From contig NZ_JOGB01000003.1 of assembly GCF_000719335.1 (NCBI RefSeq), positions 124,001 through 188,000 of the forward strand: DNA of 64,000 nucleotides, written 5' to 3'. Positions 17,656-26,990 of this stretch are shown here, piece by piece. A program made the translations under genes and the position numbers. Origin of the DNA: Streptomyces sp. NRRL S-87. GTDB taxonomy: Bacteria; Actinomycetota; Actinomycetes; Streptomycetales; Streptomycetaceae. Position 1 is the stretch's first letter; every line of letters starts with the position of its first letter. Under the pieces are notes generated by a model, which saw only the letters and a program-made list of their open reading frames with translations, was not told the DNA's origin and ran no database searches.

Positions 17656-20433
17656 ATGAGCGAGCACCGTCGCAAACCCCCGCACCCCCAGGGCGGTGGC
17701 CCTTCCGGCGGCCGTCGGGGGGTCCCGCAAGGCCCCGGGGGCCAGCCGGGCCAGCAGTACGGACAGCCTCAGTACGGCCAGCAGCGGCCCCCGTACGGTC
17801 AGCCGCAGGGCGGGCAGCAGTACGGTCGGCAGGGCGCGCCGGGCCGGCCCGGGGGCCAGTACGGCCAGCAGCCGCCCGGCCCCCCGCCGCGGCAGCAGCC
17901 CCCGCAGGGACGCACCCCGTACGGGCAGGAGTCGCGCAGCGAGGAGCAGCCGGTCTACGGCGGCCGCGCCGAGGCCCGACGGGCCGCGCAGCGCGGAAGC
18001 GGAAGCCGCCGCCGGGGCGCGGAACCGGCCGGCGGACGCGGCGGGCGCGGCGGCCGGGGCGTACCCGACAAGCGCTTCATCAACTACCCCCGCTCCGACA
18101 AGGACGGGTGGAAGCGGTTCGTCCCCTCGTGGAAGCTGGTCGGCGGCACGGCCCTGGGCTGCTTCGCGGTGCTGACGGCGGCCACCGGCATAGCGCTGGC
18201 GTTCGTCGACACCCCGAACCCGAACGACATGGCGACGGCCCAGAACAACGTGTACCTCTGGTCCGACGGCACGCAGATGGCAGCGGTCGGCGGTGAGCGC
18301 AACCGGCAGATCCTCCAGTACAGCGACATCCCCAAGGCCATGAAGGACGCCGTGATCGCGGCGGAGAACGAGTCCTTCGACACCGACCACGGCGTCGCTC
18401 CGATGGGCATCGCGCGCGCCGCGTGGAACATGGCGAAGGGCGGCTCGGTCCAGGGCGGCTCGACCATCACCCAGCAGTACGTCAAGAACACGTTCCTGGA
18501 CTCCGACCAGACCATGACCCGCAAGCTCAACGAGCTGCTGATCTCGGTCAAGCTGGGGTGGACGGGTGACAAGCAAGACGTCATGGCCGGGTACCTGAAC
18601 ACGGCCTACTTCGGGCGCGGCGCGTACGGCGTCCAGGCCGCCGCTCAGTCCTATTTCAAGAAGAACGCGGACAAGCTCGACCCCTCCGAGTGCGCCTTCC
18701 TGGCGCAGATCCTCAAGGGCCCCAACCTCTACAACCCGGACGGCGGCATCGGGGCGGCGGCCACTCCCAAGGCCAACACCGACCGGGCCAAGATGCGCTG
18801 GGCCTGGGTGCTGGACCGCGAGGTGACCGTGGGCCGCATGTCGCAGTCAGAGCGGGACAAGTACAAGACCTTCCCGAAGATCCAGCCGCTGTCCGCGGCC
18901 CGGTCCCTGACCGGTCAGACCGGCTACCTGGTGGAGATCGCCAAGCAGTACGTCCTCAAGAAGGGCGCGGGCCAGATCGACCAGCGCGCGCTCGACATGG
19001 GTGGCTACCGGATCAAGACGACGTTCGACAAGAAAAAGGTCGAGGCGCTCACCAGGGCGGTGGACAACACCCGAAAGGAATTCCTCGACGAGAAGGAGCG
19101 CCCGGAGACGGACAGGTTCGTCCAGTTCGGCGCGGCCTCGGTCGACGTCAAGACCGGCAAGATCGTCGCCATATACGGCGGTCCCGGCATGGACAAGAAC
19201 CACTTCACCAACAACGCCAACACGTCCGGCGTACCGGTCGGCTCGACCTGGAAGCCGTACGTGCTGGCAGCGGCCATGGAGTACGGCACCAAGAACTCCG
19301 ACGGCCGGGGCATCTCGCCCATGAGCAAGTACAACGGCAACGACCTGCTCGTCATCCGCAACCGCGACGGCGATCCGGTGATGGGCAACAACGGCCGTCC
19401 GTTCCGCCAGAAGAACGAGAGCCCGACCGCGTACGGCTACGTCACCCTCGACGTGGCCATGCAGAAGTCCATCAACACGCCGTTCGTGCAGCTCGGCTTC
19501 GACGTGGGCCACAGCAAGATCCGCGAGGTTGCCAAGTCCACCGGCATCCTCGAGGAGTCGATGAACCCGAACGACGACGCCTCGTTCATGCTCGGCACCT
19601 CGACCCCCAGCGCCATCCGCATGGCTGACTCGTACGCCACCTTCGCGGCCTCGGGCACCCACCGGGAGCCGTACTCCGTCGAGTCCGTCGAGCGGATGAA
19701 GGACGGCGTGCCACTCGAGGGCTTCGAGCAGCCGAAGGCTGAGCGCGTCATGGACAACTCCATCGCCGACAACGTCACCAAGGTGCTGGAGCACGTGGTG
19801 GAGAAGGGCACCGGTACCAAGGTCCTGAAGCTCGGTCGTCCTGCGGCCGGCAAGACCGGTACCACCGACAAGAACAAGTCGGCGTGGTTCGTCGGCTACA
19901 CCCCGCAGCTCTCCACGTCCGTCACCCTCTTCCGCACCGACCCGACGAGCGAGGACAAGGAGCTGCTGTCGATGAACGGCACCGGCGGCATCTCCTCGAT
20001 CCACGGTGGTGACATCCCGGCCGAGATCTGGACCGAGTACATGAAGGCGGCCCTGCCGAAGACGGTGGAGCAGTTCCCGGAGCCCGAGGACATCGGCGTC
20101 GAGGCCGACGGCGACGGGGCCCCCACCGCCAGCCCGAGCATCTCCACCAGCCCCTCGGCCTCGCCCAGCGACGAGGTGTCCGAGTCGCCCTCGCCCACGC
20201 CGTCGAAGACGCGGAAGCCGCGTCCGTCCTGCGGCCCGCTGGACTGGGACTGCCCCGGCACCTCCGACGGAGGCAAGTCCGACGGCGGCAAGTCCGACGG
20301 TGGCAAGTCCGACGGCGGAGTCACCGACGGCGGCTTGGACGGCGGAGCCACGGCCGACCCGAGCCCGTCGCCCAGCCGGTCGGGCAAGCCGGGCCGCTCC
20401 GGCGGGACGAGCCTCTTCGGGGGCACCGGCTAG
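17656..20433 (+). CDS. Class A penicillin-binding protein (PBP1-type)
   Basis: This bifunctional enzyme polymerises and cross-links peptidoglycan outside the membrane. In its 925 aa, a cytosolic Gln/Gly/Pro-rich tail of about 155 residues precedes a membrane helix (about 158-185). The GT51 transglycosylase has its catalytic Glu in AAENESF near residue 236 and the GGSTITQQ motif. The transpeptidase has STWK near 530, SIN near 604 and KTGTT near 732. A Ser/Thr/Pro tail ends with repeats of the GGKSD type and a Gly-rich end. ATG 17656 follows AGGAG. It is monocistronic with its own terminator. Confidence 0.96.
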   Translation: MSEHRRKPPHPQGGGPSGGRRGVPQGPGGQPGQQYGQPQYGQQRPPYGQPQGGQQYGRQGAPGRPGGQYGQQPPGPPPRQQPPQGRTPYGQESRSEEQPVYGGRAEARRAAQRGSGSRRRGAEPAGGRGGRGGRGVPDKRFINYPRSDKDGWKRFVPSWKLVGGTALGCFAVLTAATGIALAFVDTPNPNDMATAQNNVYLWSDGTQMAAVGGERNRQILQYSDIPKAMKDAVIAAENESFDTDHGVAPMGIARAAWNMAKGGSVQGGSTITQQYVKNTFLDSDQTMTRKLNELLISVKLGWTGDKQDVMAGYLNTAYFGRGAYGVQAAAQSYFKKNADKLDPSECAFLAQILKGPNLYNPDGGIGAAATPKANTDRAKMRWAWVLDREVTVGRMSQSERDKYKTFPKIQPLSAARSLTGQTGYLVEIAKQYVLKKGAGQIDQRALDMGGYRIKTTFDKKKVEALTRAVDNTRKEFLDEKERPETDRFVQFGAASVDVKTGKIVAIYGGPGMDKNHFTNNANTSGVPVGSTWKPYVLAAAMEYGTKNSDGRGISPMSKYNGNDLLVIRNRDGDPVMGNNGRPFRQKNESPTAYGYVTLDVAMQKSINTPFVQLGFDVGHSKIREVAKSTGILEESMNPNDDASFMLGTSTPSAIRMADSYATFAASGTHREPYSVESVERMKDGVPLEGFEQPKAERVMDNSIADNVTKVLEHVVEKGTGTKVLKLGRPAAGKTGTTDKNKSAWFVGYTPQLSTSVTLFRTDPTSEDKELLSMNGTGGISSIHGGDIPAEIWTEYMKAALPKTVEQFPEPEDIGVEADGDGAPTASPSISTSPSASPSDEVSESPSPTPSKTRKPRPSCGPLDWDCPGTSDGGKSDGGKSDGGKSDGGVTDGGLDGGATADPSPSPSRSGKPGRSGGTSLFGGTG

Positions 20434-20454
20434 CCCGGCCCGTACACCGAAGCG

Positions 20455-20500
20455 GGCCCCGAGGGCCGTCGCACGCTCGTGCGGCGGCCCTCGGGCCTTT
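20455..20500 (+). terminator. Terminator after the PBP gene
   Basis: A long GC-rich hairpin pairs GGCCC-GAGGGCCG-CGCAC with its complement, with small mismatches and a GCTC loop. It is followed by CTTTCC, about 20 nt after the PBP stop. Confidence 0.8.
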
Positions 20501-20559
20501 CCTCCGGCGGTACGTCCGCCTCCCGCGTCTCCCCCGCCCCACCGCACAGCCGTGTACGG

Positions 20560-20565
20560 CAGGAT
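20560..20565 (+). promoter_or_regulatory. -10 element of leaderless GT87 promoter
   Basis: CAGGAT lies 7 nt before ATG 20573 and is close to the vegetative TAGGAT-type -10. No Shine-Dalgarno precedes the ATG, so a leaderless transcript starting at the ATG is predicted. Confidence 0.45.
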
Positions 20566-20572
20566 GACCCCC

Positions 20573-22021
20573 ATGACGAAGGTGCACGGGGACAGCCCCG
20601 TACTGCCCACCCAGCAGGACGAGGTCGCCGCGGCCGGCAGCGAGCTGATCGGCGGGCCCCTCGGGCGCCGCGCGCTGCTCGGCGGTCACTGGCTGACCCC
20701 GGTCCGGGTGGTCGTCATCGTCGCGCTCGGCATGTTCGCGCTCGGCATGGCCCAGAAGGTGCCCTGCTACGACTGGGCCTGGTTCCGCGGGGCCACCTCG
20801 CAGTACACGCACGCCTGCTACTCGGACATCCCGCACCTGTACCGGGTCCGCGGCTTCGCCGACGGGCTCACCCCGTACGTCGACCGGCTGCCCGGCGACA
20901 TGGAGTACCTGGAGTACCCGGTCCTGACCGGCCTCTTCATGGAGGCCGCGTCCTGGCTGACGCCGACCGGCGGCGCCATGGAGCACCGCCAGCAGGTCTA
21001 CTGGATGGTCAACGCCGGCATGCTCATGGTCTGCGCCGCCGTGCTCGTGGTCTGCGTGGCCCGCACGCACCGTCGCCGCCCCTGGGACGCGCTGCTGGTG
21101 GCCCTGGCACCGGCCCTCGCGCTCACCGCCACCGTCAACTGGGACCTGCTGGCCGTGGCCCTGACCGCGGCCGCGATGCTGATGTGGTCGCGCGGCCGGG
21201 CGCTCGCCTTCGGCGTCCTGCTGGGCCTGGCCACCGCCGCCAAGCTCTACCCGGTGCTGCTGCTCGGACCGCTGCTGGTGCTGTGCTGGCGGGCCGGGAC
21301 GTGGCGCACGTACGGTCTGGCGGTGTCGGGCGCGGTCAGCTCCTGGCTCCTGGTGAACGTGCCGGTCATGCTGTTCGCGCCGGAGGGGTGGAAGAAGTTC
21401 TACACCTTCAGCCAGGAGCGGCCCATCGACTTCGGCTCGCTCTGGCTGCTGATCTCCCAGCGCACCGGGAACCCGCTGGACGCCGCCAACACGTACGCGG
21501 TCCTGCTCATGCTCGGCCTCTGCGGCGGCCTCGCGGTACTGGCGCTGACCGCCCCGCGCCGGCCCCGCTTCGCCCAGCTGGCCTTCCTCGTCGTGGCGGC
21601 CTTCGTCCTCACCAACAAGGTGTACTCACCGCAGTACGTGCTGTGGCTCGTCCCGCTCGCGGCCCTGGCCCGGCCGCGCTGGCGCGACTTCCTGATCTGG
21701 CAGGCCGGCGAGGTCCTCTACTTCCTGGGCATCTGGTTCTACCTGGCCTACTCGACCGGCGGGGACAAGCACCAGGGCCTGCCCCTGGAGGGCTACCAGG
21801 TCGCGATCGCCGCCCACCTGCTGGCGACGCTGTACCTGTGCGCCGTCGTGGTGCGCGACATCCTGCGGCCCGACCGGGACGTCGTCCGCCGGGACGGCTC
21901 GGACGACCCCTCGGGCGGGGTGCTCGACGGGGCGCCGGACGTGTTCGTGCTCGGAGACGCCGCGAGGGCACCGCGGTACGCGGCGCCCTCGGCGGGTCAG
22001 CGGGTGGACTGGGGGTCCTGA
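20573..22021 (+). CDS. GT87 family polyprenyl-sugar glycosyltransferase-like membrane protein
   Basis: This 482-aa protein has about 10-12 membrane segments and belongs to the glycosyltransferase 87 (DUF2029, mannosyltransferase-like) family. These enzymes use polyprenyl-phosphate sugars on the outer face of the membrane. Visible features are a large first outer loop with acidic residues (DGLTPYVDRLPGDMEYLEYP), the helix-rich core with TAAKLYPVLLLGP, and LTNKVYSPQYVLWLVPLAAL. The acceptor is unknown, possibly a cell-wall glycan or lipoprotein. ATG 20573 (MTKVHGD) is preferred over ATG 20564 because it fits a leaderless promoter. The stop codon lies in the first copy of a 21-bp tandem repeat. 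Confidence 0.84.
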   Translation: MTKVHGDSPVLPTQQDEVAAAGSELIGGPLGRRALLGGHWLTPVRVVVIVALGMFALGMAQKVPCYDWAWFRGATSQYTHACYSDIPHLYRVRGFADGLTPYVDRLPGDMEYLEYPVLTGLFMEAASWLTPTGGAMEHRQQVYWMVNAGMLMVCAAVLVVCVARTHRRRPWDALLVALAPALALTATVNWDLLAVALTAAAMLMWSRGRALAFGVLLGLATAAKLYPVLLLGPLLVLCWRAGTWRTYGLAVSGAVSSWLLVNVPVMLFAPEGWKKFYTFSQERPIDFGSLWLLISQRTGNPLDAANTYAVLLMLGLCGGLAVLALTAPRRPRFAQLAFLVVAAFVLTNKVYSPQYVLWLVPLAALARPRWRDFLIWQAGEVLYFLGIWFYLAYSTGGDKHQGLPLEGYQVAIAAHLLATLYLCAVVVRDILRPDRDVVRRDGSDDPSGGVLDGAPDVFVLGDAARAPRYAAPSAGQRVDWGS

Positions 22022-22117
22022 CCCCCGCGCCGAGGGTCCTGACCCCTGCGCCGGGAGTCCTGACCACCGCGTCGGGAGTCCTGACCACCGCGTCGGGAGT
22101 CCTGACCACCGCGTCGG
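22013..22117. repeat. Five tandem 21-bp repeats at the end of the GT87 gene
   Basis: Five head-to-tail 21-bp units start at 22013, 22034, 22055, 22076 and 22097. The last three are identical and the first two differ slightly. Each contains TCCTGA, and the first TGA is the stop codon of the glycosyltransferase gene. The unit is seven codons long, which suggests duplication of the gene end. They fill the gap to the convergent racemase-like gene. Confidence 0.93.
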
Positions 22118-22141
22118 AGGATCAGCGCCCCCCGCCGTGCG

Positions 22142-23173
22142 TCAGCGCTCCACCAGGCGGTCGAACTGCGTCGTGGTGTGCCGCAGGTGGGCCACCAGCT
22201 CGTCGCCGACCTTCGGCTCGTCGGCGTCGGACGGCACGAAGAGGATCGAGACCTGCATGTGCGGGGGCTCGGCGAACCAGCGCTGCTTGCCGGCCCAGAC
22301 GAACGGAGAAAGGTTCCGGTTGACGGTGGCCAGGCCGGCCCGCGCCACGCCCTTGGCCCGCGGCATCACACCGTGCAGCGCCTTCGGCGCCTCCAGGCCC
22401 ACGCCGTGCGAGGTGCCGCCCGCGACCACGACCAGCCAGCCGTCCGAGGCGGCCTTCTGCTGGCGGTAGCCGAAGCGGTCCCCCTTGTTGACGCGCGTGA
22501 CGTCCAGGACCGCGCCGCGGTACTCCGTCGCGTCGTGGTCGCCCAGCCACAGCCGCGTACCGATCCGGGCGCGGAAGCGGGTCTGCGGGAACTGCTGCTG
22601 GAGCCGGGCCTGCTCCTCGGCCCGCAGGTGGCTGACGAACATCGTGTGCAGCGGCAGCCGGGCCGCGCGCAGCCGGTCCATCCAGGCGATGACCTCCTCG
22701 ACGGCGTCGGAGCCGTCGGGGCGGTCGAGCGGCAGGTGGATCGCGAAGCCCTCGAGGCGGATGTCGTCGACGGCCCCCGCCAGCAGGCCGAGCTCGTCCT
22801 CGGTGATGCCGTGCCGCTTCATCGAGCTCATGACCTCGATGACCACGCGGACGCCGACCAGGGCGCGGACGCCGTCCACGGACGACACGGAGCGGATCAC
22901 CCGGTCCGGCAGCGGGACCGGCTCCTCGCCCCGCCGGTACGGGGTCAGGACCAGCAGGTCGCCGCTGAACATGTCCTTGATGCGGGCGGCCTCGTACGTC
23001 GTGCCGACCGCCAGCACGTCCGCGCCGAGCCGGGTCGCCTCGTCGGCGAGCCGATCGTGGCCGAAGCCGTATCCGTTGCCCTTGCAGACCGGGATCAGAC
23101 CGGGGAACTGGTCCAGCACCTGCTTGTGGTGCGCACGCCAGCGCGCGGTGTCGACGTAGAGCGTGAGCGCCAT
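22142..23173 (-). CDS. Alanine racemase family PLP protein
   Basis: This 343-aa protein has the N-terminal PLP barrel of alanine racemases, with the cofactor lysine in [10 protein letters not shown] (canonical VKANAYGHG). A MKRHG segment sits where fold-III enzymes have a phosphate-site loop. It is shorter than true Alr (about 370-390 aa), and the C-terminal domain lacks the usual GYADG tyrosine motif. Alanine racemase activity is therefore uncertain; another amino-acid racemase or non-catalytic role is possible. It is 82 nt downstream of femX on the same strand, which points to peptidoglycan precursor metabolism. Confidence 0.8.
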   Translation of the reverse strand: MALTLYVDTARWRAHHKQVLDQFPGLIPVCKGNGYGFGHDRLADEATRLGADVLAVGTTYEAARIKDMFSGDLLVLTPYRRGEEPVPLPDRVIRSVSSVDGVRALVGVRVVIEVMSSMKRHGITEDELGLLAGAVDDIRLEGFAIHLPLDRPDGSDAVEEVIAWMDRLRAARLPLHTMFVSHLRAEEQARLQQQFPQTRFRARIGTRLWLGDHDATEYRGAVLDVTRVNKGDRFGYRQQKAASDGWLVVVAGGTSHGVGLEAPKALHGVMPRAKGVARAGLATVNRNLSPFVWAGKQRWFAEPPHMQVSILFVPSDADEPKVGDELVAHLRHTTTQFDRLVER

Positions 23174-23255
23174 CGCCCGTCCGGAGCCTTTCTCGAAAGT
23201 GGGGGGTCTCGACTGGAGTCCCGGCAGCCGCGTCAGCGGTCCGCCGGGTCGATCG

Positions 23256-24374
23256 TCAGCGGCGGGACATGTAGATGTCGAGCGCCTTGTGCAGCAGCTT
23301 GTTGAGCGGGAAGTCCCACTCGCCGACGTACTCCACGGCCTCGCCGCCGGTGCCGACCTTGAACTGGATCAGGCCGAACAGGTGGTCCGTCTCGTCGAGG
23401 GAGTCGCTGATGCCGCGCAGGTCGTAGACGCTCGCGCCGAGCGCGTACGCGTCCCGCAGCATGCGCCACTGCATGGCGTTCGACGGGCGGACCTCGCGCT
23501 TGTGGTTCGCGGAGGCGCCGTAGGAGTACCAGACGTGCTGGCCCACCGTCAGCATCGTGGCAGCGGCCAGGGCTTCGCCCTCGTGCTTGGCCAGGTACAG
23601 GCGCATCCGGTTCGGGTCCTCGGAGTTGAGGGCCGTCCACTGGCGCTGGAAGTAACTGAGCGGGCGCGGGCGGAACTTGTCGCGCTCGGCGGTGATCTCG
23701 TACAGGCGCTGCCACTCGGCCAGGTCCTCGTAACCGCCCTGGACGACCTCGACGCCGGCCTTCTCGGCCTTCTTGATGTTGCGGCGCCACAGCTGGTTGA
23801 AGCCCTTGAGGACGTCGTCCAGCGAGCGGTTGGCGAGCGGCACCTGGAAGACGTAGCGCGGCTGGACGTCGCCGAAGCCGGCACCGCCGTCCTCGCCCTG
23901 CTGCCATCCCATGCGGCGCAGCTTGTCCGAGACCTCGAAGGCGCGCGGCTCGATGAAGGTGGCCTCGACGTCCCGCAGGCGCTTGACCTCGGGGTCCTGG
24001 ATGCCGGCCTTGATCGCGGTCGCGTTCCAGCGGCGGATGACGACCGGCGGGCCCATCTTGACCGTGAACGCGCCCTGCTGCTTGAGGTGGGCCAGCATCG
24101 GCTGGAGCCAGTCCTCGAGGTTGGGGGCGAACCAGTTGATGACCGGGCCCTCGGGCAGGTACGCGAGGTACCGCTTCACCTTGGGCAGCTGGCGGTACAG
24201 GACCAGGGCCGCGCCGACGAGCTCGCCGGACTTGTCGAACCAGCCGAGGTTCTCGGACCGCCACTCGTTCTTGACGTCGGCCCACGCCGGGACCTGGCAG
24301 TGGCTCGCCGAGGGCAGGCTCTGGATGTAGGCCAGATGCTGCTCTCGGCTGATGGTCCTCAGGGACAGGCTCAT
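23256..24374 (-). CDS. femX: FemX-type lipid II aminoacyltransferase
   Basis: This enzyme transfers the first amino acid (glycine in Streptomyces) from tRNA to the stem peptide of lipid II. That forms the interpeptide bridge used in cross-linking. The 372-aa protein has the duplicated GNAT-like fold of the FemABX family, with [16 protein letters not shown] near residues 190-205. The conserved C-terminal half contains [11 protein letters not shown] and [14 protein letters not shown] 24372-24374 (MSLSLRT) is the start. In S. coelicolor the gene at this position is femX, described as essential in the absence of vancomycin-resistance genes. The name is by synteny and family. Confidence 0.9.
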   Translation of the reverse strand: MSLSLRTISREQHLAYIQSLPSASHCQVPAWADVKNEWRSENLGWFDKSGELVGAALVLYRQLPKVKRYLAYLPEGPVINWFAPNLEDWLQPMLAHLKQQGAFTVKMGPPVVIRRWNATAIKAGIQDPEVKRLRDVEATFIEPRAFEVSDKLRRMGWQQGEDGGAGFGDVQPRYVFQVPLANRSLDDVLKGFNQLWRRNIKKAEKAGVEVVQGGYEDLAEWQRLYEITAERDKFRPRPLSYFQRQWTALNSEDPNRMRLYLAKHEGEALAAATMLTVGQHVWYSYGASANHKREVRPSNAMQWRMLRDAYALGASVYDLRGISDSLDETDHLFGLIQFKVGTGGEAVEYVGEWDFPLNKLLHKALDIYMSRR

Positions 24375-24518
24375 GCGGGGCGTCTCCTCCGGCGGCTTCG
24401 CTGGGTATGCCGCGAAGCCTACTGCGACAAGGGCGCCACCCTTCTGGGGGACGGCCCGGCAGTCGTGCCCGGACCGCCCCTCCACGTGCGCAGGTGTCCG
24501 TCGCGGGGGAGGCGTCCC

Positions 24519-24833
24519 TCAGCTCACCACGCCGCCGAAGAGGCCGCCGTGGGCCATGCCCAGATAGAACCCGATGCCGGACGCGCCAAGGCCGATGATC
24601 AGTGCGAAGCGCTCGCGTGTCGTCTCCGAGATGAACTGGCCGTAGGCCCCCGTGAGGATTCCGATGAGGCCGGTCCACGAGGTCAGCAGGTGCAGGTTGT
24701 AGAACCACGCGGTGATGAACGACACGGCGCCGAGGATCAGTGTGACCGCCATCAGGGTGTCCTGGAGCGGGTGCGGCTTGCCGTCGGTGGAGAGGAGGGA
24801 GATCTGGGACTGGGGTCGGATGGCCTGTGCCAT
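24519..24833 (-). CDS. Small membrane protein of unknown function
   Basis: This 104-aa protein has about three hydrophobic helices ([56 protein letters not shown]). The N-terminus is polar. GGGAGG lies 10 nt upstream of ATG 24833. From memory it is conserved next to the rpsF operon in Streptomyces, but I do not recognise a functional family. It is divergent from rpsF and 144 nt upstream of femX on the same strand, so it may be co-transcribed with femX. Confidence 0.82.
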   Translation of the reverse strand: MAQAIRPQSQISLLSTDGKPHPLQDTLMAVTLILGAVSFITAWFYNLHLLTSWTGLIGILTGAYGQFISETTRERFALIIGLGASGIGFYLGMAHGGLFGGVVS

Positions 24834-25005
24834 GAGGGGCACCTCCCGGCTCTGGAATGTGGTGCCGCGGGTACACCGCCCTGTTCCCCGGCGGGTTCGC
24901 ACCCGTCGGCGGGCATAGCACCGCGCACACCCGTTGTGTACAGATTGTGGCCCCCCCTCGCCGGATTTCAACCGGAAGGAGGGGAGCAGGTACTCTGTAC
25001 GGTCT

Positions 25006-25075
25006 GCGCGGTCTCTGCTCTCTGGAGACCCGCGCGGCACGCATCACGACCCTCCTGCCACGGAACGACCGTGGC
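25006..25075 (+). promoter_or_regulatory. Structured leader of the rpsF operon, possible S6:S18 autoregulatory element
   Basis: Two hairpins lie in the rpsF leader. One at 25006-25035 pairs GCGCGGTCTC with GAGACC plus GCGC, with a bulged C. A second at 25057-25075 has a perfect 7-bp stem (GCCACGG) and an AACGA loop, ending 10 nt before the AAAGGAGG ribosome-binding site. An RNA motif that binds the S6:S18 complex is known in many rpsF leaders. The match here is by position and hairpin only, not by a checked consensus. Confidence 0.4.
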
Positions 25076-25103
25076 CGCTGAGTCCAAAGGAGGTGGGTTC
25101 CAC

Positions 25104-25394
25104 ATGCGTCACTACGAGGTGATGGTCATCCTCGACCCCGATCTCGAGGAGCGCGCTGTCTCCCCGCTGATCGAGAACTTCCTCTCCGTCGTCCGTGAGG
25201 GCAACGGAAAGGTCGAGAAGGTCGACACCTGGGGCCGTCGTCGTCTCGCTTACGAGATCAAGAAGAAGCCCGAGGGCATCTACTCGGTCATCGACCTGCA
25301 GGCCGAGCCTGCGGTCGTCAAGGAGCTCGACCGCCAGATGAACCTGAACGAGTCGGTCCTCCGGACCAAGGTCCTCCGCCCCGAGACCCACTGA
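25104..25394 (+). CDS. rpsF: 30S ribosomal protein S6
   Basis: S6 binds S18 and 16S rRNA in the platform of the small subunit. The 96-aa protein has the family start [12 protein letters not shown] and the core [26 protein letters not shown] precedes ATG 25104. It is the first gene of the rpsF-ssb-rpsR-rplI operon, which mixes ribosomal genes with the replication gene ssb. Confidence 0.98.
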   Translation: MRHYEVMVILDPDLEERAVSPLIENFLSVVREGNGKVEKVDTWGRRRLAYEIKKKPEGIYSVIDLQAEPAVVKELDRQMNLNESVLRTKVLRPETH

Positions 25395-25466
25395 GCTTCC
25401 GCTCAGAGGTAATCGGGTTCGAGTAGCACAAGCAGCCAGCAGCAATCCCCGCCGAGAGGTTCATCC

Positions 25467-26057
25467 ATGGCAGGCGAGACCGTCATCACGGTAGTCGGCA
25501 ACCTTGTCGACGACCCCGAGCTGCGCTTCACCCCGTCCGGGGCGGCAGTCGCGAAGTTCCGTGTCGCGTCGACCCCCCGCACCTTCGACCGCCAGACCAA
25601 TGAGTGGAAGGACGGCGAGAGCCTGTTCCTGACCTGCTCGGTGTGGCGCCAGGCGGCGGAGAACGTCGCCGAGTCGCTCCAGCGAGGCATGCGCGTCGTC
25701 GTGCAGGGCCGGCTGAAGCAGCGGTCGTACGACGACCGCGACGGTGTCAAGCGCACGGTCTTCGAGCTCGAGGTCGACGAGGTCGGCCCGAGCCTGCGCA
25801 ACGCCACGGCCAAGGTCACCAAGACCACCGGTCGCGGCGGCCAGGGTGGCTACGGCGGCGGTGGCGGCGGCCAGCAGGGCGGCGGCGGTGGCGGCTGGGG
25901 CGGAGCCCCCAGTGGTGGCCAGCAGGGCGGCGGAGCTCCCTCCGACGACCCGTGGGCTTCCAGCGCACCGTCCGGCGGCCAGCAGGGCGGCGGTAGCGGT
26001 TGGGGCGGCAGCTCCGGCGGCAACGGCGGCGGCTACTCGGACGAGCCTCCCTTCTAG
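25467..26057 (+). CDS. ssb: Single-stranded DNA-binding protein
   Basis: SSB coats single-stranded DNA during replication and repair and recruits partners through its C-terminal tip. The 196-aa protein has an OB fold in residues 1-115 ([37 protein letters not shown]). A Gly/Gln-rich linker follows, and the acidic tip ends DEPPF. It sits between rpsF and rpsR, the essential housekeeping SSB position in Streptomyces. Confidence 0.97.
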   Translation: MAGETVITVVGNLVDDPELRFTPSGAAVAKFRVASTPRTFDRQTNEWKDGESLFLTCSVWRQAAENVAESLQRGMRVVVQGRLKQRSYDDRDGVKRTVFELEVDEVGPSLRNATAKVTKTTGRGGQGGYGGGGGGQQGGGGGGWGGAPSGGQQGGGAPSDDPWASSAPSGGQQGGGSGWGGSSGGNGGGYSDEPPF

Positions 26058-26100
26058 GGCAGCTCGTACCCAAACTTCTTGATCACACAGGAGAAACACC

Positions 26101-26337
26101 ATGGCGAAGCCGCCTGTGCGCAAGCCTAAGAAGAAGGTCTGCGCGTTCTGCAAGGACAAGACCGCGTACGTGGACTACAAGGACACGAACATGCTGCGGA
26201 AGTTCATTTCCGACCGCGGCAAGATCCGTGCCCGTCGCGTGACCGGCAACTGCACGCAGCACCAGCGTGACGTCGCCACGGCCGTCAAGAACAGCCGTGA
26301 GATGGCACTGCTGCCCTACACGTCCACCGCGCGCTAA
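26101..26337 (+). CDS. rpsR: 30S ribosomal protein S18, cysteine-containing form
   Basis: S18 pairs with S6 on the platform of the 30S subunit. The 78-aa protein has the conserved core [18 protein letters not shown]. It also carries VCAFC near the N-terminus and CTQHQ later, a CxxC...CxxH set able to bind zinc. Actinobacteria often hold both this C+ form and a C- paralogue used under zinc starvation. It is the third gene of the rpsF operon, 43 nt after ssb. Confidence 0.97.
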   Translation: MAKPPVRKPKKKVCAFCKDKTAYVDYKDTNMLRKFISDRGKIRARRVTGNCTQHQRDVATAVKNSREMALLPYTSTAR

Positions 26338-26355
26338 GGAAAGGGTGACCGAATC

Positions 26356-26802
26356 ATGAAGATCATCCTGACCCACGAGGTGTCCGGCCTCGGTGCCGCT
26401 GGCGACGTCGTCGACGTCAAGGACGGCTACGCTCGCAACTACCTGGTTCCGCGTGGTTTCGCGATCCGCTGGACCAAGGGTGGCGAGAAGGACGTGGCGC
26501 AGATCCGCCGCGCCCGCAAGATCCACGAGATCGCGACCATCGAGCAGGCCAACGAGGTCAAGGCTGCGCTCGAGGGTCTGAAGGTTCGTCTGGCCGTCCG
26601 TTCGGGCGACGCCGGCCGTCTCTTCGGCTCCGTGACCCAGGCCGACGTCGCCACGGCGATCGAGGCTGCGGGTGGCCCGAAGACCGACAAGCGTCGTGTC
26701 GAGCTGGGTGCCCCGATCAAGACCCTCGGCTCGCACCAGGTCTCCGTGCGTCTGCACGCTGACGTCGTCGCGAAGCTGGGCGTCGAGGTCGTCGGCGCCT
26801 GA
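26356..26802 (+). CDS. rplI: 50S ribosomal protein L9
   Basis: L9 binds 23S rRNA and bridges ribosomes through a long helix. The 148-aa protein has the N-terminal domain with [20 protein letters not shown] and YLVPRGFAI. The connecting helix and the C-terminal domain ([17 protein letters not shown]) follow. It is the last gene of the rpsF operon, 18 nt after rpsR, and a strong terminator follows. Confidence 0.98.
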   Translation: MKIILTHEVSGLGAAGDVVDVKDGYARNYLVPRGFAIRWTKGGEKDVAQIRRARKIHEIATIEQANEVKAALEGLKVRLAVRSGDAGRLFGSVTQADVATAIEAAGGPKTDKRRVELGAPIKTLGSHQVSVRLHADVVAKLGVEVVGA

Positions 26803-26813
26803 GTGCCGCGCTG

Positions 26814-26845
26814 AAGGGCCGCACCCCCCGGGGTGCGGCCCTTTG
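26814..26845 (+). terminator. Terminator after rplI
   Basis: A perfect stem of about 13 bp (AAGGGCCGCACCC with its complement) with a tight C/G loop ends in CCCTTT. It starts 12 nt after the rplI stop. Confidence 0.88.
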
Positions 26846-26901
26846 CCGTTCCTGGGACCGCTGGCCTGGGACGTCCTGGGCCCGTTCGTGGGCCCGTTTC
26901 C

Positions 26902-26974
26902 GTTTCACGTGAAACATCGCCCCGCGCGCGGCACCGGTGGTGCCTGCGGCGGCGGTCGGTGTTTCACGTGAAAC
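26902..26974. other. Pair of parS sites between rplI and MATE gene
   Basis: Perfect GTTTCACGTGAAAC sites at 26902-26915 and 26961-26974 lie between convergent rplI and the MATE exporter gene, after the rplI terminator. Confidence 0.96.
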
Positions 26975-26990
26975 ATCGACCGGCCGACGC

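Noticed and set aside
22013..22117. CRISPR array
   Set aside because: The 21-bp units are head to tail without spacers, and no cas genes are present.
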